Shown here: one piece after another, positions 5,128 to 6,430 of the stretch
How positions within the stretch are numbered: the stretch's first letter is position 1
How the letters are laid out: the number at the start of each line of letters is the position of its first letter
Assembly (NCBI GenBank): GCA_018671205.1
Contig: JABHIC010000288.1
Coordinates: 1-6,430, forward strand
DNA from: Gammaproteobacteria bacterium
GTDB taxonomy: Bacteria; Pseudomonadota; Gammaproteobacteria; GCF-002020875
Reading direction: 5' to 3'
DNA: 6,430 nucleotides
Notes under the pieces: model-generated
Told to the model about the DNA's origin: nothing
The model's database searches: none
The model's input: the letters and a program-made list of their open reading frames with translations, nothing else
Translations under genes and position numbers: made by a program

Positions 5128-5508
5128 ATGGCAGTAACTAAAGACGATATTCTGGAAGCCATTTCCAATATGAGCGTGATGGAGGTTGTTGAACTGATCT
5201 CTGATATGGAAGAGAAGTTTGGTGTATCAGCAGCGGCACCCGTAGCGGTAGCAGCAGCTCCAGCAGATGGTGGTGCAGGGGGTGCGGCTGAAGAGCAGAC
5301 GGAGTTTGATGTGGTTCTCACCAGCTTCGGTGATGCCAAGATTGGTGTGATCAAGGCGGTTCGTGCGGCAACGGGCCTAGGCCTGAAAGAGGCGAAGGGT
5401 CTGGTTGAGTCTGTACCCGCACCTGTCAAAGAGGCCGCCTCTAAGGATGAGGCTGAGGCGTTGAAGAAGCAGCTGGAAGAGGCTGGCGCTACTGTAGAGA
5501 TTAAGTAA
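5128..5508 (+). CDS. rplL: 50S ribosomal protein L7/L12
   Basis: L7/L12 is the multicopy acidic stalk protein that recruits and activates translational GTPases such as EF-G and EF-Tu. The 126-residue product is full length. The N-terminal dimerisation and L10-binding domain is MAVTKDDILEAISNMSVMEVVELISDMEEKFGVS read in two halves (1-17, 18-34). The Ala/Pro/Gly-rich hinge spans about 35-56, and the C-terminal factor-binding domain (about 57-126) carries KIGVIKAVRAATGLGLKEAK (71-90) and ends GATVEIK. The ATG at 5128 has AGGAG eight bases upstream. Codon use leans toward GTA and GCA, especially in the hinge, nearer to tuf than to rplA, as might be expected for a very highly expressed gene. Confidence 0.98.
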   Translation: MAVTKDDILEAISNMSVMEVVELISDMEEKFGVSAAAPVAVAAAPADGGAGGAAEEQTEFDVVLTSFGDAKIGVIKAVRAATGLGLKEAKGLVESVPAPVKEAASKDEAEALKKQLEEAGATVEIK

Positions 5509-5525
5509 GCTGACTTTGCTACAGC

Positions 5526-5544
5526 AGTCGCAGATGATGCGATT
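5526..5544 (+). other. Small hairpin before the rplL-rpoB attenuator
   Basis: TCGCA (5528-5532) and TGCGA (5538-5542) pair around the loop GATGA; a G-T and an A-T pair extend the stem to 5526-5544. It abuts the terminator-like stem that starts at 5546, so the two helices could stack. It may form part of the processing site that in E. coli lies in this spacer, but that is inference. Confidence 0.4.
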
Positions 5545-5545
5545 T

Positions 5546-5574
5546 GGCTGGCGACATTTGTCGCCGGCCTTTTT
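5546..5574 (+). terminator. rplL-rpoB attenuator (partial intrinsic terminator)
   Basis: GGCTGGCGAC (5546-5555) pairs with GTCGCCGGCC (5560-5569), ten pairs with one T-G wobble, loop ATTT, followed by five T's. In E. coli a partial terminator at the same place lowers rpoBC transcription relative to rplJL. The strong stem with a short T-tract fits leaky termination, since rpoB must be read through or started from the candidate promoter downstream. How leaky it is cannot be judged from sequence. Confidence 0.85.
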
Positions 5575-5625
5575 GCGCTGTTAGAGGTGGGGTTATCGTC
5601 CCCCAGGTAATAGTGCCCCGTAAGC

Positions 5626-5654
5626 CTGAGCCCATGCGGTTTCGTGCTTATAAT
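5626..5654 (+). promoter_or_regulatory. Candidate sigma-70 promoter for rpoB
   Basis: TATAAT (5649-5654) is a perfect -10 box. CTGAGC (5626-5631), 17 bases upstream, matches the -35 consensus at three of six positions. The predicted start near 5661 leaves a leader of about 27 bases before the rpoB ATG. E. coli has a minor promoter in the same spacer, which makes this plausible; the weak -35 keeps it uncertain. Confidence 0.45.
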
Positions 5655-5687
5655 GAAGTGATACAAGATAGTTGATAGAGGATTCCA

Positions 5688-6430
5688 ATGGCATACGCTT
5701 TCACTGAGAAGAAAAGAGTTCGCAAGAGCTTTGGTAAACGTCCAGATGTGATGGAGGTTCCTTATCTGCTGGCTATACAGCTAGATTCATTCCGTGACTT
5801 CCTACAGATGGGAGTGGCAATCGAGGATCGCAATAGCACTGGATTGCAGGCAGCCTTTAATTCGATTTTCCCCATTGAGGCCTACTCAGGAAGTGCAGCA
5901 CTGGAGTATGTCAGTTATCGTTTGGGTATCCCTGTCTTTGATGTTCAGGAGTGTCAGCAGCGTGGTATGACTTACGCTGCACCACTACGCGTCAAGGTGC
6001 GTCTGATTATCTATGACAAAACCTCGAAGAACAAGGTGGTCAAGGATATCAAGGAGCAAGAGGTTTACATGGGGGATATCCCCCTGATGACAGATAACGG
6101 AACCTTTGTGATTAATGGCACAGAGCGTGTCATCGTCTCCCAGTTGCACCGTTCCCCCGGAGTCTTCTTTGAGCATGATAAGGGTAAGAGCCACTCCTCT
6201 GGAAAATTACTCTTCTCTGCCCGGGTGATCCCCTATCGTGGCTCCTGGCTTGATTTTGAGTTTGATCACAAAGATCTACTCTATGTGCGCATCGATCGCC
6301 GCAGAAAGTTGCCTGCGACCATCCTGCTGCGTGCGCTGGGGCTCAGTACCCAGGAGATGCTCGATAGCTTCTTTGAGATGGAGCAGTTTACCAATGATAG
6401 TGATGGAATCCACTATCAGGTGATTCCAGA
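5688..6430 (+). CDS. rpoB: RNA polymerase beta subunit, N-terminal part (3' cut by window edge)
   Basis: RpoB is the catalytic beta subunit of RNA polymerase and the rifampicin target. 247 codons are present and the frame stays open to the window end. The ATG at 5688 follows AGAGGA (5677-5682) and gives the gamma-type start MAYAFTEKKRVRKSFGKRP, then VPYLLAIQLDSFRDFLQ (24-40). The protrusion region includes YAAPLRVKVRLIIYDK (96-111) and MGDIPLMTDNGTFVINGTERV (128-148, ending next to IVSQLHRSPG). Gln152 and Val150 align with E. coli Gln148 and Val146 of the N-terminal rifampicin cluster, and both have the usual residue. IPYRGSWLDFEFDHKDLLYVRIDRR follows in the later part, read in pieces. Most of the gene (lobe, rif clusters I-III, active-site region) lies outside the window. 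Expression combines read-through of the attenuator and perhaps the promoter at 5626-5654. Confidence 0.97.
   Translation, partial: MAYAFTEKKRVRKSFGKRPDVMEVPYLLAIQLDSFRDFLQMGVAIEDRNSTGLQAAFNSIFPIEAYSGSAALEYVSYRLGIPVFDVQECQQRGMTYAAPLRVKVRLIIYDKTSKNKVVKDIKEQEVYMGDIPLMTDNGTFVINGTERVIVSQLHRSPGVFFEHDKGKSHSSGKLLFSARVIPYRGSWLDFEFDHKDLLYVRIDRRRKLPATILLRALGLSTQEMLDSFFEMEQFTNDSDGIHYQVIP

Noticed and set aside
5112..5666. 184-codon minus-strand open frame covering rplL
   Set aside because: The Ser/Ala/Thr-rich product is the complement of the GC-biased rplL hinge and C-terminal codons; rplL itself is certain.

Overview
The window is a core gene-expression cluster from a proteobacterium, most likely a gammaproteobacterium. 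All genes lie on the + strand, in the order fusA (3' part) - tuf - tRNA-Trp(CCA) - secE - nusG - rplK - rplA - rplJ - rplL - rpoB (5' part). The assignment rests on the tuf-trpT-secE-nusG-rplKAJL-rpoB order, the 396-residue EF-Tu, and gamma-type protein ends such as RpoB MAYAFTEKKRVRKSFGKRP and SecE KVVWPTRKET. I cannot name a genus. No mobile element, CRISPR array or phage gene is visible, and every minus-strand open frame looks like a shadow of a real gene.

Region by region: 1-582 encodes domains IV-V of elongation factor G. A 106-base spacer with a perfect short hairpin leads to tuf (689-1879). A structured 70-base spacer leads to tRNA-Trp (1950-2025). secE (2071-2418) and nusG (2426-2962) are close-packed and followed by an intrinsic terminator (2980-3009). 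rplK and rplA (3081-4214) are nearly contiguous. A long structured leader (4215-4512) precedes rplJ and matches the position of the known L10(L7/L12)4 autoregulatory leader. rplJ is best read from a GTG at 4513. rplL (5128-5508) follows a U-rich spacer. A strong hairpin plus T-tract (5546-5574) corresponds in position to the rplL-rpoB attenuator, followed by a candidate promoter with a perfect TATAAT box and then rpoB (5688 to the window end).

Together the products serve translation elongation (EF-G, EF-Tu, tRNA-Trp, and L11, L1, L10, L7/L12, which form the L1 stalk and the GTPase-associated centre where EF-G and EF-Tu act), protein export (SecE) and transcription (NusG, RpoB). Joint placement is classical and lets ribosome and RNA polymerase synthesis be balanced by L1 and L10 feedback and the rplL-rpoB attenuator.

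I see no undescribed biological system. The main oddity is the junction: fusA sits directly before the tuf-trpT-secE block, whereas related genomes usually have tRNA genes before that tuf copy and fusA before the other copy. Recombination, duplication or assembly collapse across the two near-identical tuf genes would give this arrangement. The tuf gene also has codon use clearly unlike its neighbours. The remaining observations are RNA-level details in the spacers.
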